A model generated the notes under the pieces. It saw nothing but the letters and a program-made list of their open reading frames with translations. It did no database searches and was not told the DNA's origin. DNA of 64,000 nt from Athripsodes cinereus (lineage: Eukaryota > Arthropoda > Insecta > Trichoptera > Leptoceridae): NCBI GenBank assembly GCA_947579605.1, contig OX388314.1, positions 7,440,001-7,504,000 on the forward strand, in the 5' to 3' direction. Made by a program: the position numbers and the translations under genes. Shown one piece after another: positions 11,701 to 20,875 of this stretch; the stretch's first letter is position 1; each line of letters begins with the position of its first letter.

Positions 11701-14700
11701 GGGGGACAAGGAAGGAGCCTCCACGAAAGATTGAGATCACGGTACGGATAGCAATCTGGCGTCCCCTGGAAACGACTTAAAGCCGACAAATCCTTCCACC
11801 ACCGGAACACTAAACTAAACTAAACTAACAAACATGTCGAGAAATTCAAGAACTGTAAACGTACCCAACCAAACAAATCCTAGCTCAAAAAGGCCTTTAT
11901 CAAGGCCAACACTCATGACAATCTCTATTAATATTGAAGGCTTATCATCTGACAAGGAAAATCTGCTATATAACATTTGTAATGATTGTGATTGTGACGT
12001 GCTGCTGCTACAGGAGACACATAGAGGAGTTGATGATAGGAGACCAAGCGTCGAGGGAATGACATTAATACTGGAACGGCCACATAACAAGTACGGCAGT
12101 GCAATCTTTGTAAGGAATAATATAAGTGTAAACTCAGTGGACCTAACATGCAAAGATGACATTGAAATTCTTACAATTGAAGTCAACAAATGCACTATTA
12201 CCTCATACTACAAACCACCACTGAAGACCTTTGACTTCAAACAACCAAAGACTTATCAGTCGCAACCTATGAAAATCGTTATGGGTGATTTTAACTGTCA
12301 CAGCACTGCCTGGGGATACGCAGAAACGGATGAAAATGGGGAAAAGTTGGAGAACTGGGCAGAAAGCCAAAGCTTGAAGCTGATACATGATCCTAAACAA
12401 CCGGCATCATTCATGAGTGGAAGATGGCGAAGAGGTTACAACCCAGATAATATCTGGGTCAGTGACAAAATATGCCACCAAACAACCAAAGTTGTATTAC
12501 CACCAATTCCACGAACACAACATAGACCCATAGCATGCGTAATATCAGCAGCGATCCGACCTGAAACTGTTCCATTCAAAAGAAGATTTAATTTTAAAAA
12601 AGCAAAATGGGACGAATTCTCCAGAGAGCTGGACCAAGAAATTGTACATCTAGAGCCAGACCCAAAATCATATGATGAATTCGTAACATTGATTAAAAGA
12701 GTTTCCAGAAAACATATACCCCGTGGCTGCAGAACGGAATACATTGCGGGTCTCACCGAGGACTCCAAAACACTCCTTGAAACTTACCAAAGTCTTTATG
12801 ACGCGGATCCGTTCTCAGAGGAAACTATTACAACAGGGGAAAAGGTAATGGAGGCTATATCTCAATCAAGAACACAGAAATGGTGCAAATTGATAACAGA
12901 CTTAGATATGAAACAAAACAGTAGACGAGCTTGGAAACTAATTAAAAATCTTAACAACGACCCATCAGCACCGCCGCCGAGTCTAACAAAGGTAACACCA
13001 GATCAAGTCGCCCACCAACTACTTCTGAACGGTAAAACAGCAACAAGACGGCAAAAGACTGAGATTAAACGAGATCTTAGTAACGAGAACAACTTTCTAA
13101 GAACTCCGTTCAGCGTCGATGAGCTGAATAATGCCATCGGTCATATGAAGGAGAACAAAGCGGCGGGACTCGATGATATCCGAATCGAACAAATTAAACA
13201 CTTTGGATCCAAAACCACAGAGTGGATCACTAGTATGATGAATAAATGTGTGACATCACTGCAGATTCCTAAATTATGGCGGAAGGCAAAGATCATTGCA
13301 TTACTGAAGCCAGGCAAGGAGCCAACAGAACCCAAAAATTTTCGTCCTGTATCGTTGCTATGTCATCTACTTAAAATTTTTGAAAGAATGATTCACAATC
13401 GGATATTCGGAGCGATTGAAGGAAATATAATTAGAGAACAAGCGGGCTTCATGCCTGGCAGGTCATGTTGCAGCCAGGTCCTAAATCTGACCCAGCATAT
13501 AGAGGATGGATTTGACAAGGGTGTGGTCACGGGTGTCGCTTTCATTGATCTATCAGCGGCATACGACACTGTAAACCACCGAAGGCTCCTGTGGAAGTTG
13601 TATAACATAACTCAAGACTTCCAACTGACTAAACTCATAGAATGCCTACTGCAAAACAGACGATTCTTTGTTACTTTGCAGTCTAAGAAAAGCCGATGGA
13701 GAAATCAAAATAATGGCCTGCCCCAGGGAAGCGTACTCGCGCCTATGCTTTACAACATATACACCAACGATCAACCTATAAACTCCCATACACGACAGTT
13801 CATCTATGCGGATGACACTGCTGTAGCGGCACAAGGAAAAACCTTCGACGAAGTGGAAGGAAAACTATCAGTCTCTCTCCAGGATTTGGCTCTATACTAT
13901 AAAAACAATCATCTAAAACCTAATCCATCTAAAACTCAGGTCTGCGCTTTCCATCTACGTAACAGAGAAGCCAACAGAAAACTCAAGGTATGTTGGCAGG
14001 GACAAGAACTGGAGCACAGCGAAACACCCAAATATTTGGGTGTTCGACTGGATCGCGCTTTAACCTTCCGAGGGCACTGTGAAGAGGTCGAGGGAAAGGT
14101 GTGTTCGAGGAACAATATTATAAGAAAACTAACAAACACCAAATGGGGAGCACAACCCCATGTACTTCGAACCTCGGCCCTAGCATTGTGCTTCTCGGCC
14201 GCTGAATACGCTGCACCAGTGTGGTATAACTCAGCACACGCAAAGAAAGTGGATGTGGCGGTAAACGAGACAGTCAGAATAATTTCTGGCTGTCTGAAAC
14301 CAACCCCTACCAAGGAAATCTACCCTATTGTTGGTATTGCCCCTCCTACGATCAGAAGACGTGTTGCAGCAGAAGTGGAGCGAGGAAAGCAGATCACTGA
14401 TACAAGACATCCGATGCATGGCTCTCAGACACGCACCTGCAGACTTAAGTCAAGGAAGAGCTTCCTGGAGTCCACCTCCCCGATGGAAGGTCCACCGGAG
14501 ACCCGACGGGTGCACCTCTGGCGTGAATGCGCTGGGCCCACACAGTTGCCTACAGTGGAGGGTATGGCGGCTGGTCACAGTCTGCCGTACCCAACCTGGA
14601 GGTCACTTAATAGACTGAGAACAGGTGTCTCCCGTTGTTACAGTAACCTCAAAAAATGGGGTTACAAAGAGGAAGACACCTGTGAGTGTGGTGCTGTACA

Positions 14701-14847
14701 GGATCACAGTCACCTGTTTTCATGTCCCCAAACAGGAGTGACATGCACGCCCGAGGACGCACTACTGGCGAATGCCGGGGGTGTCCGGGTGGCCGAACAT
14801 TGGAGATACAAAATTTGATGGTGTTCCGGACACGGAAAGTAAGTAAG
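11701..14847 (+). mobile_element. Complete non-LTR retrotransposon (3,147 bp) with 11-bp target-site duplication
   Basis: The element starts GGGGGACAAGG at 11701, has a 133-bp 5' UTR, one long ORF (11834-14818) and a very short 3' UTR ending in (TAAG)n rather than poly(A). TATTGCATTTT flanks it on both sides (11690-11700 and 14848-14858) and occurs once in the empty site of the sister copy (8323-8333), so both ends are defined to within a base or so. An intact ORF and perfect target-site duplication point to recent insertion. A diverged 3' fragment of the same family flanks the LTR element at about 35-38 kb. Confidence 0.95.
11834..14818 (+). CDS. LINE endonuclease/reverse transcriptase (single ORF, 994 aa)
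   Basis: The polyprotein would nick DNA and copy the element RNA at the nick (target-primed reverse transcription). An apurinic-type endonuclease domain comes first: LLLQETH with Glu61, and VMGDFNCHS with Asp152 and Asn154. Its last motif reads TQHRPI where SDHRPI is usual, so the expected Ser-Asp pair is altered to Thr-Gln. Reverse transcriptase follows: FRPVSLL, AFIDLSAAYD with Asp572, NGLPQGSVLAP, and FIYADD with Asp660 and Asp661. KYLGVRLD marks the thumb. The C-terminus has a CECG, then HSHLFSC cysteine-histidine cluster at about residues 953-967. No separate ORF1 is seen. The ATG at 11834 is preceded by a 133-bp leader containing ACTAAACTAAACTAAACTAA. The clade within the APE-type LINEs (jockey/CR1/RTE-like) was not settled. 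Antisense frames over it are shadows. Confidence 0.93.
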   Translation: MSRNSRTVNVPNQTNPSSKRPLSRPTLMTISINIEGLSSDKENLLYNICNDCDCDVLLLQETHRGVDDRRPSVEGMTLILERPHNKYGSAIFVRNNISVNSVDLTCKDDIEILTIEVNKCTITSYYKPPLKTFDFKQPKTYQSQPMKIVMGDFNCHSTAWGYAETDENGEKLENWAESQSLKLIHDPKQPASFMSGRWRRGYNPDNIWVSDKICHQTTKVVLPPIPRTQHRPIACVISAAIRPETVPFKRRFNFKKAKWDEFSRELDQEIVHLEPDPKSYDEFVTLIKRVSRKHIPRGCRTEYIAGLTEDSKTLLETYQSLYDADPFSEETITTGEKVMEAISQSRTQKWCKLITDLDMKQNSRRAWKLIKNLNNDPSAPPPSLTKVTPDQVAHQLLLNGKTATRRQKTEIKRDLSNENNFLRTPFSVDELNNAIGHMKENKAAGLDDIRIEQIKHFGSKTTEWITSMMNKCVTSLQIPKLWRKAKIIALLKPGKEPTEPKNFRPVSLLCHLLKIFERMIHNRIFGAIEGNIIREQAGFMPGRSCCSQVLNLTQHIEDGFDKGVVTGVAFIDLSAAYDTVNHRRLLWKLYNITQDFQLTKLIECLLQNRRFFVTLQSKKSRWRNQNNGLPQGSVLAPMLYNIYTNDQPINSHTRQFIYADDTAVAAQGKTFDEVEGKLSVSLQDLALYYKNNHLKPNPSKTQVCAFHLRNREANRKLKVCWQGQELEHSETPKYLGVRLDRALTFRGHCEEVEGKVCSRNNIIRKLTNTKWGAQPHVLRTSALALCFSAAEYAAPVWYNSAHAKKVDVAVNETVRIISGCLKPTPTKEIYPIVGIAPPTIRRRVAAEVERGKQITDTRHPMHGSQTRTCRLKSRKSFLESTSPMEGPPETRRVHLWRECAGPTQLPTVEGMAAGHSLPYPTWRSLNRLRTGVSRCYSNLKKWGYKEEDTCECGAVQDHSHLFSCPQTGVTCTPEDALLANAGGVRVAEHWRYKI

Positions 14848-14858
14848 TATTGCATTTT
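14848..14858 (+). repeat. Target-site duplication, right copy (LINE)
   Basis: TATTGCATTTT directly after the (TAAG)n tail of the LINE; the sequence then continues as in duplicate copy 1. Confidence 0.95.
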
Positions 14859-15711
14859 AATTACATAAATATATTAAAATTTCTCAATGAAACGAAAGAA
14901 GAAACTATTTGAAACCTTCAATAATTAATTAAATATGTTTTACTTAATTAATATAAGTAATTTTATTAATTAGACACATAAATAAACACACGTGTAATGG
15001 ATTGAGTGGGTCAACAAGTACGTACTCTCCTGTCCATCTTAAAACGAGTGTAATATTCGATTTGTTACAATATTATGCATACCAGGTAGGTACTTATTAC
15101 TATGAAAGTATTATGTATGTAGGTAACTGCCCAGTACCTACCTATTATATACGGTGGATATTGTTGATAGTTTATTGAAGTGTCACCGCTAACGCTGGCT
15201 GGGGATATTCGATACCTACTGGAGACTCGATAGCAATATTTACGGAGGTAGTATAAATTAATTTATATGCATAAACCATCGATTACTAATTAATTAACTG
15301 ACTGGTCACCTCGATAAATTAACATATCACAGGGAATTTTTATAAGTTAAGAAATTGAAACAGACCAGCATAATTTTAATAACATGTCTATATTTTTATA
15401 TTACGTAGAAATTATTTTGCACAAAGAATAATATTATATCTGTCCCATTTGCTGGATTCAGTTGCTTGACCATATAAATGGAAGCTATTTTGAGTATATA
15501 AATGGACGTGAGAAACGGAAGAAAAACAACAAGAATTAATGTAATTGTATTTCACATGAAAATCTCCTAAATTATGAAATCAAAATAAAAAAATATCAAG
15601 TTATATTCTCTCGCTCCTAGTTCACCGACTCACTATTTATATATATATATGTATTTCTTCTTCCAATACACACATGTATTGAGAAGATAATATCTTTCGA
15701 ATAAATATCGT

Positions 15712-16395
15712 CTACTTATGTATGTAAAGTAAACACACTTGTTCGCATTCTCGGTACGTTTTTTATTTACAAATAATTTATACACGTTAAATTTATTACG
15801 CTATTATGTTTCGTAGCGTCTATTTTTTTCTCTGTATATCTTACTCAGAGAATGTTTAAAGAAAAAAATAGTTTTAGAATAATTTATCACCAATTTGATA
15901 AGTAAATTTTCATGAATTAATTTCGTGTTTACCCTGATTGTGTTGAATTGCGTTATGAATAACAATATTTAAAATTCCTCTCCAAACTGGAATGAAAGGA
16001 TTAGTATACTATTCACACAATTTTAAATATGCAACCATGAAATTGAGGATTAATACATATCTGTAATTATTATTGAAATCGATGAAAAGGAGATGGTTTA
16101 TCTAATAGATCTGCATGAAAAATTGTAAGTGAATATTCCATTCCAATGTAAGAAATATTATAACCTTAGTTTTTTAAAAAAAAACAAATATGTGTACAAG
16201 CAAAAAAAAAACACAATGGGTACGTTTATTAAAGAGTGAATAAATAAGTTTGTGTTTTGTAATAAAATACAACTAAGTTTATCAACCTGACATCTCGAAT
16301 TGAGGTGGTTGTTGGGTTATGCGTGCCCGATGTTTGCCTTTGTTATTTGAGTAATTTCTGATAGTACTCAGATCCATCTTGGAGAAGTTACAATA
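15712..16395. other. AT-rich spacer, nothing recognised
   Basis: No supported gene or repeat end was seen. Confidence 0.5.
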
Positions 16396-16738
16396 CCACC
16401 CGAAAATAGTTGGTCTCCCCCTATTTTCTGTAAGTCGTTGATTGTCCTGTTTAAGGCAGGCGTTCGAAAAAATAAGTACATCTTTAACTCGTCGGTAGCC
16501 TGGAGGTATAGTCTCGGCCTCGTGCACATGACGTCCGTGGTTCCACCCCAGATGCCGGCAAACTCCCCTTTCACTACACAAGCTTTTAGCTTACTGTGAA
16601 AGGTGTATAAGGTTGTATTCGGGTTTATAATAAAAACCCAGATATATCTTAAAAAAAACTCATCGATGAGGTTTGCCACCCATTCTGAATGTCTTATTTT
16701 TTGTTGACACAGAAGATAGCTTGCATGTTTATTACACC
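16396..16738 (+). mobile_element. Family A retroelement split by a tRNA-derived SINE
   Basis: The family A 5' half (16396-16485, TTGGTCTCCC, then GCGTTCGAAAAAATAAG) and middle part (16662-16738, ATCGATGAGGTTTGCCACCC, then AGCTTGCATGTTTATTACA) are separated by a complete family C SINE. Removing the SINE and one AACTC restores a continuous family A order. The 3' terminus is missing. Confidence 0.85.
16491..16656 (+). mobile_element. tRNA-derived SINE (family C), nested in family A
   Basis: It begins GTCGGTAGCCTGGAGGTATA, an A-box-like segment. The B-box region is degraded (CGTGGTTCCACCCCAG). The body has CAAGCTTTTAGCTTACTGTG and GGTGTATAAGGTTGTATTCG, and the tail is poly(A). AACTC at 16486-16490 and 16657-16661 is the likely target-site duplication. 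Compare the better-preserved copy at 18021. Confidence 0.85.
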
Positions 16739-17252
16739 CTTTTTGTGCAAACTAAGTAATAGTAGTCTATAAATATCGCAAATCGGCTAGTCGATTCTTC
16801 GTGAAAATGTCGTAGATTCAAAACATAAATACGCAGTGCAAAGAGAGAAAATGATATTATTATTGTATCTTCATGATCAGCATTATTATTATTATTATTG
16901 GCAAGGACTTGTCGCCACAGTCGTTTGTGTTATCAACAATATTCCTTGTAAAGTACCTTCTTACATTTAATCCTACTCTCTCTCTCATGGCAATATGGTT
17001 GTTTTCGAATTATTGGAGAGTGTTCCCCAGTAATCACTGTTAACTCAAAATATTCATAATTATTATTTTAAAAACACCGTTTAGTAGTATCATTTACTTT
17101 TCATGAATACTACGGACGGAATGATAGAACTGACTCTTCTCACGGCATTTCTATTGTAAAAAAAACATACGCAATCTATGTATGTGATGCGATGGTAAAA
17201 AAGTTTCATCTGGGCAATTTCAACTGAATAATCAAAATGTAACTCAACAGCA
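16739..17252. other. AT-rich spacer with an (ATT)n run
   Basis: A short (ATT)n microsatellite is at about 16881-16899. No gene was recognised. Confidence 0.5.
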
Positions 17253-17373
17253 TGTATGGGAAATTGGATGAATGTGGAGGAAGCGAAAGTAGTTTGTAAG
17301 GATAGATATATATGGCGTTCCGTTCTCTCTGCCTTCCCCTCCTAGGGCACAGCGTGAGGGTATAGATAAATAG
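17253..17373 (+). mobile_element. Family B LINE 3'-end fragment
   Basis: The plus frame reads WMNVEEAKVVCKDRYIWRSV, the C-terminal signature of family B (compare 26749 and 63825), followed by a GGCGTTCCGTTCTCTCTGCC block and GCGTGAGGGTATAG. Only the last 120 bp remain. Confidence 0.75.
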
Positions 17374-17540
17374 AGGAACTCAACAGCATCATCGTTTATA
17401 TTATATTACAAAGACAAGTAATCTCTATTTATTTTGTATGAGATAAAAATGATCTATTAAATTACAAAATCTCGATTTGTTTCTGAAATGCAATGGATTC
17501 GTATTAACGTTCATTAATACTTAAATTACTCATCTTTCAG

Positions 17541-17766
17541 GTCTTGGAAAACACCTAATAAAGATTTTCAAAAAAGTTGATCATACTCGTGGATCAAAAT
17601 AACAGTTTAGAAATGTGACTGCCGATATCATAGAATCGGTTTTCACAGTTCAAAACATGTTCGCAATGTCAGATGTAGGGAATCTCTACCAAGTGATAGA
17701 GGATATATATGGCCCCATTGAGAAGTCATGCAAGGCGGCCTTCCCAGCTCTTATCAAACAGAGTTG
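17541..17766 (+). pseudogene. Candidate terminal coding exon with one in-frame stop, unknown protein
   Basis: After a good 3' splice site (CATCTTTCAG, ending 17540) the frame reads LGKHLIKIFKKVDHTRGSK, then TAA (17600-17602), then continues in the same frame as QFRNVTADIIESVFTVQNMF. It goes on as AMSDVGNLYQVIEDIYGPIE and KSCKAAFPALIKQS, and stops at TGA 17764-17766. Composition and codon use are protein-like and less AT-rich than the surroundings. Either the first half is an inactivated exon, or the exon really begins after the AACAG at 17604 and the upstream similarity of frame is chance. I do not recognise the family, and no companion exon upstream was found. The GC-poor neighbourhood is repeat-derived. 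Confidence 0.4.
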
Positions 17767-18020
17767 ATCGCCGTTGTTGTTGTTGTTATTGTGGCCTGTT
17801 CTTAACTTTGCCGTAACAAAATATACATCATGATGATTTCACCCAAGGCGTAAATTCACAAACGGAGATCCCAAACACCCGATCATGTCGAATAATGTTT
17901 AATGGCTTTTATCAATTGTTATTACTTTTGTTCCTTTATTGGCTATGCTAATTTTAGAAATGCAGTAGTCAGTACATATAATTAATACAAAATTTTAATA
18001 GAGTATATAATAAAGAGTTC
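17767..18020. other. Spacer with a (GTT)n run
   Basis: A GTTGTTGTTGTTGTTATTG stretch is at about 17773-17791; nothing else was recognised. Confidence 0.5.
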
Positions 18021-18188
18021 GTCGGTAGCCTGGAGGTAGAGTCTTGGCCTCGTGAACGGGGGGTCCGTGGTTCGATACCAGGTGCCGGCAAACTTCCCTT
18101 TTACGACACAAGCTTTTAGCTTACTGTGAAAGGTGTATAAGGTTGTATTTGGGTTTACGACAAAACCCAGATATATCTTCTTTTTTTT
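18021..18188 (+). mobile_element. tRNA-derived SINE (family C), well preserved
   Basis: The polymerase III promoter is visible: an A box in GTAGCCTGGAGGTAGAGT and a B box GGTTCGATACC. The tRNA-unrelated body (CTTTTAGCTTACTGTGAAAG, then GTATAAGGTTGTATTTGGG) ends in ATATATCTTC followed by T8. Length is about 168 bp. Other copies lie at 16491, 42281 and 59857 (minus). Confidence 0.88.
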
Positions 18189-18227
18189 AAATATACAAAA
18201 TTCTTTACACAAAAGTTTTTTCCTTCA

Positions 18228-18352
18228 TCCTTTCATACTCATTTCAGGAGCACAGGGTGGAAACGAGCCTCCTCCATTTACAGCGATTCCGCGCCCATTG
18301 AGTCACCTTTGTCTATAACACTCGCAACTCTCCAATATCACTATCACAGGAA
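18228..18352 (+). mobile_element. Family D repeat fragment
   Basis: It contains GGAGCACAGGGTGGAAACGA, CCTCCTCCATTTACAGCGAT and CCATTGAGTCACC. Related segments lie at 52925-53045 (minus) and 61019-61110 (plus). One frame encodes SGAQGGNEPPPF, which parallels SGAQGRNQPPSF in the minus copy, so this may be a decayed coding segment of a larger element of unknown class. Confidence 0.6.
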
Positions 18353-18510
18353 CAGTTTATTGTGACACACGTCAACCTTGTGGATGAAAAAACGGTTTTA
18401 TTCTCGGCTCGTTACCACTGAACATTCTTAAAAAATACCCAGCTAGGACCTGTTGACAATTAGATCAAGAAATGCGTGACATTTATAACATTACTTAATA
18501 TCTTATCCGC

Positions 18511-18764
18511 GAAGGACCCGGAGACCAAGGAATTGGTCTCTCCCTCTTTTCCGTAAGTTTTCAAGTATCCTGTCAAAAATATGTGTTCGAAAAAACAACT
18601 AAGACATTATACATTTTAAAATCTGCGATGAGATTTGCCACCCATCTTGTATGTATCATTTTTGCTGGCACGGAGAGGACTTCTTGCATATTTACTGTAT
18701 GCGGCTGGTCTACTGGCTATCCCACTTGTGGAATATGCAGTGATGGGATAGTAGTAGTAGTATT
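18511..18764 (+). mobile_element. Family A retroelement, near full length
   Basis: It runs from GGACCCGGAGACCAAGGAAT through GTGTTCGAAAAAA, GATGAGATTTGCCACCCATC and GGCACGGAGAGGACTTC to CCCACTTGTGGAATATGCAG, then ends GATGGGATAGTAGTAGTAGT. Length is about 250 bp with a (TAG)n tail. Confidence 0.85.
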
Positions 18765-19125
18765 TAATATATTGATAATTGTAGTCCATAATCAAATAAA
18801 TATAACAATAATTGTTATCTCAAGAAGTACCTATAGTGTTTACAAGAATGTTCTGCGTTATCTTACAGAATGTAATAGCTACATACATTTAAATCTACCC
18901 TGATGAAACTTTCACCACCTACAATAGTCACTCATTTCGATTCTAATAACAAAAGGTCGAGTCGTGTGAATACAATCATAATAATGAAACAATGCCACCC
19001 ACATAATATAAGTAATATAATTAACACATCACATTATACCAACAATAACTACAAATCGTATTGAAAACGCTCTAATTTAACTGCTCAATAATTTGTTATT
19101 GAGTAGGTAATTGTTATCGCGGTAA
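18765..19125. other. AT-rich spacer, nothing recognised
   Basis: No supported feature was seen. Confidence 0.5.
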
Positions 19126-19202
19126 TAATGTTATGATTTTTTTTAAATAAAATATAATATTATGATATATATTATATTTTATTTAAAAAAATCATAACAT
19201 TA
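19126..19202. repeat. 77-bp palindromic hairpin
   Basis: TAATGTTATGATTTTTTTTA and its complement form arms of about 35 bp around a TATGATAT centre. This may be a tiny fold-back element or an AT-rich cruciform. Confidence 0.7.
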
Positions 19203-19563
19203 TGTACCTACTAAATAATATATTACCGTTGGTTTTAATTAAGTAATAAATTAAGTATATGTAATGATAGCTTATTATTAAATTATATTTTTATATACTT
19301 GCTAATTGTTATCTATAGAATAAACGAGTACTTCTCCATATAAATCAGTCAGACGATTTCCCATTGAAATATTGCTTACGATTTTTACCCACATTTTTAT
19401 AAAAAAATGTTTATCTAAAGAGTCATTATGCACACTGATAAAGCAATGTAACCTTTATCTTTAGTAACTGAAGACATAAATGAATTAATTAAATGAAAAT
19501 AGTTTTAATGATTTTTGTAAACATTTGTATATTGGTTCAGACTGATAAAATAAATAAAGTTAC

Positions 19564-19637
19564 CTGATTTTGTGATTCTGCTCCCTCTTCGTTTTCTGTG
19601 GTGCACTTTACTCCAAGGTACCGACACCTCAGCAGCC
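19564..19637 (-). CDS. Candidate internal exon, unknown gene (minus strand)
   Basis: On the minus strand a 74-nt GC-richer block lies between an acceptor (TTGATTTCAG) and a donor (CAG, then GTAACT). In the phase expected from the exon at 20395-20603 it reads RAAEVSVPWSKVHHRKRRGS. Another phase reads LLRCRYLGVKCTTENEEGAE, which also looks protein-like, so the junction or phase is unresolved and a small exon may lie between. Function unknown. Confidence 0.4.
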
Positions 19638-20394
19638 CTGAAATCAATTTGAAAATATTCGGTGAAATATTACCTACTTATTTTTAATAACTTTTAAAAG
19701 TTTATTTCGTGTTCCTTCATGATTTTCACAACCCTATTGTAGGGAATATACATAAATAACTTAATCGAAGGAATGAAACTTAAAAAATAAGCTTTTCTTC
19801 ATTAATATTCAACAGAGGTTAAACTCAAATAATATTATGATTTTTCAATTAACACTTGTATTTTTATTTCTGAAATGAAAGCTTATTTAATTAGCTTGCT
19901 TGCTTAAGGAACAATTTTAATTTATGTCTTTGTGACTAAAGATAAAAAATGAACGAATTGGAAAGTATATAATTGAATATTTATTTTATTTTATTTTATT
20001 TATTTATTTTATTTTAATAAAATATACCACTGCCAGCTTGACAGTTGTTAAACCTAATTGCTGGACAGTGGACAACATATCACAATCATGAACAAATAAG
20101 AATCTAAAATAACAACTAAAATAATATATCTTAGTAATAAAAAAGAACTTACAATATGCTGTATAAACACTTCACAGTATTCCCAAACACACTATTTAAA
20201 AAAAACTATAAAACAAACCTAACTAAAAACATCGTCAAATTAAATACATCAATATGTAAAAAAAATAACAATCACCATAATTTTTCAGACCGAGTACAAG
20301 GCCACTACCCAATCAGAGCCACCCATGCTACATCACACTACTTGTTTATTAAATAATTAATAATATAGATATTTAGGTGTGTTACATTAATTAC

Positions 20395-20603
20395 CTAAGC
20401 GCCTTCTGCAGCAACATTTTCTCTCTGTATTTGCAAAAGAAGTCCGGTCGTATCCTGTACCTGGCGAGGAAGTCGTCGTAAGCCCCAAGTATCTCCAGCA
20501 CCTGGCTGGAGTTCCGTGCGAACTGTTCGTACGTCTCGTCTGGCAACAGCATACTGCTCCGCTCATGGCGGACTATTACCACTTCTTCATTCTTACATAC
20601 GGA
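20395..20603 (-). CDS. Candidate coding exon, unknown gene (minus strand)
   Basis: This is the best host coding block in the window. Read on the minus strand it follows a strong acceptor (TTTTTGTTTTACAG) and starts SVCKNEEVVIVRHERSSMLL. It continues PDETYEQFARNSSQVLEILG, then AYDDFLARYRIRPDFFCKYR, then EKMLLQKAL, and runs into CTTAG followed by GTAATT. That site can be a splice donor, giving a 209-nt exon in phase 2. Without splicing the frame ends at TAA, 20391-20393. Composition is balanced, charged and helix-prone and contrasts with the AT-rich flanks. I do not recognise the family and give no function. Neighbouring candidates are at 19564-19637 (downstream) and 21754-21804 (upstream). Confidence 0.6.
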
Positions 20604-20802
20604 CTGTAAAACAAAAATAATATATATAAATAAATAAATAATTATACTGGAAGTACCTACTGGTAACCCACATCACAAACAGTCATTAGAGTAAAGAGAG
20701 TGTTTTGAAAAGAAGTTCATCACCAGCCATCCCACCACAGAAGTGGTTTGATTTTACAGTAAAAGTTTTAAAAACTTTTGTTAAAAAAAGGAAAAGACTA
20801 AT

Positions 20803-20875
20803 TGGAGGCGCCGGGTATCGATCCCGGTACCTCTCACATGCTAAGCGAGCACTCTACCATCTGAGCTACGCCCCC
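20803..20875 (-). tRNA. tRNA-Ala (anticodon AGC)
   Basis: The minus strand folds into a complete 73-nt cloverleaf. The acceptor stem GGGGGCG pairs with CGCCTCC and includes the G3:U70 wobble that identifies alanine tRNA. The anticodon stem is CTCGC/GTGAG, the anticodon AGC is at tRNA positions 34-36, and the discriminator base is A. The internal promoter is present (TAGCTCAGATGG as A box, GGGATCGATACCC as B box region). CTTTTCC and a T7 run shortly downstream on the minus strand can serve as RNA polymerase III terminators. It sits between exon candidates at 20395-20603 and 21754-21804, probably in their intron and in the same orientation. Confidence 0.96.

Larger units (their letters stand above)
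9188..15711 (+). repeat. Direct tandem duplication, copy 2, interrupted by a LINE
   Basis: Second copy of the 3.37-kb unit. Coordinates equal copy 1 plus 3367 up to the LINE insertion, and plus 6525 after it. It ends at 15711, where TATCGT is followed by unique sequence. Near-identity to copy 1 means either a recent duplication or two alleles joined in tandem by the assembly. Confidence 0.95.

Noticed and set aside
11815..12768. Antisense frames over the LINE ORF (126, 73, 65 and 110 aa)
   Set aside because: Shadows of the 994-aa ORF; no independent features.
9188..15711. The duplication as the long terminal repeats of a giant element
   Set aside because: The copies are directly adjacent with no internal region, no TG/CA-type ends and no target duplication outside them.
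18079..18105. tRNA gene suggested by the B box GGTTCGATACC
   Set aside because: There is no acceptor-stem pairing or anticodon arm; the body continues as a dispersed repeat, so it is a tRNA-derived SINE.
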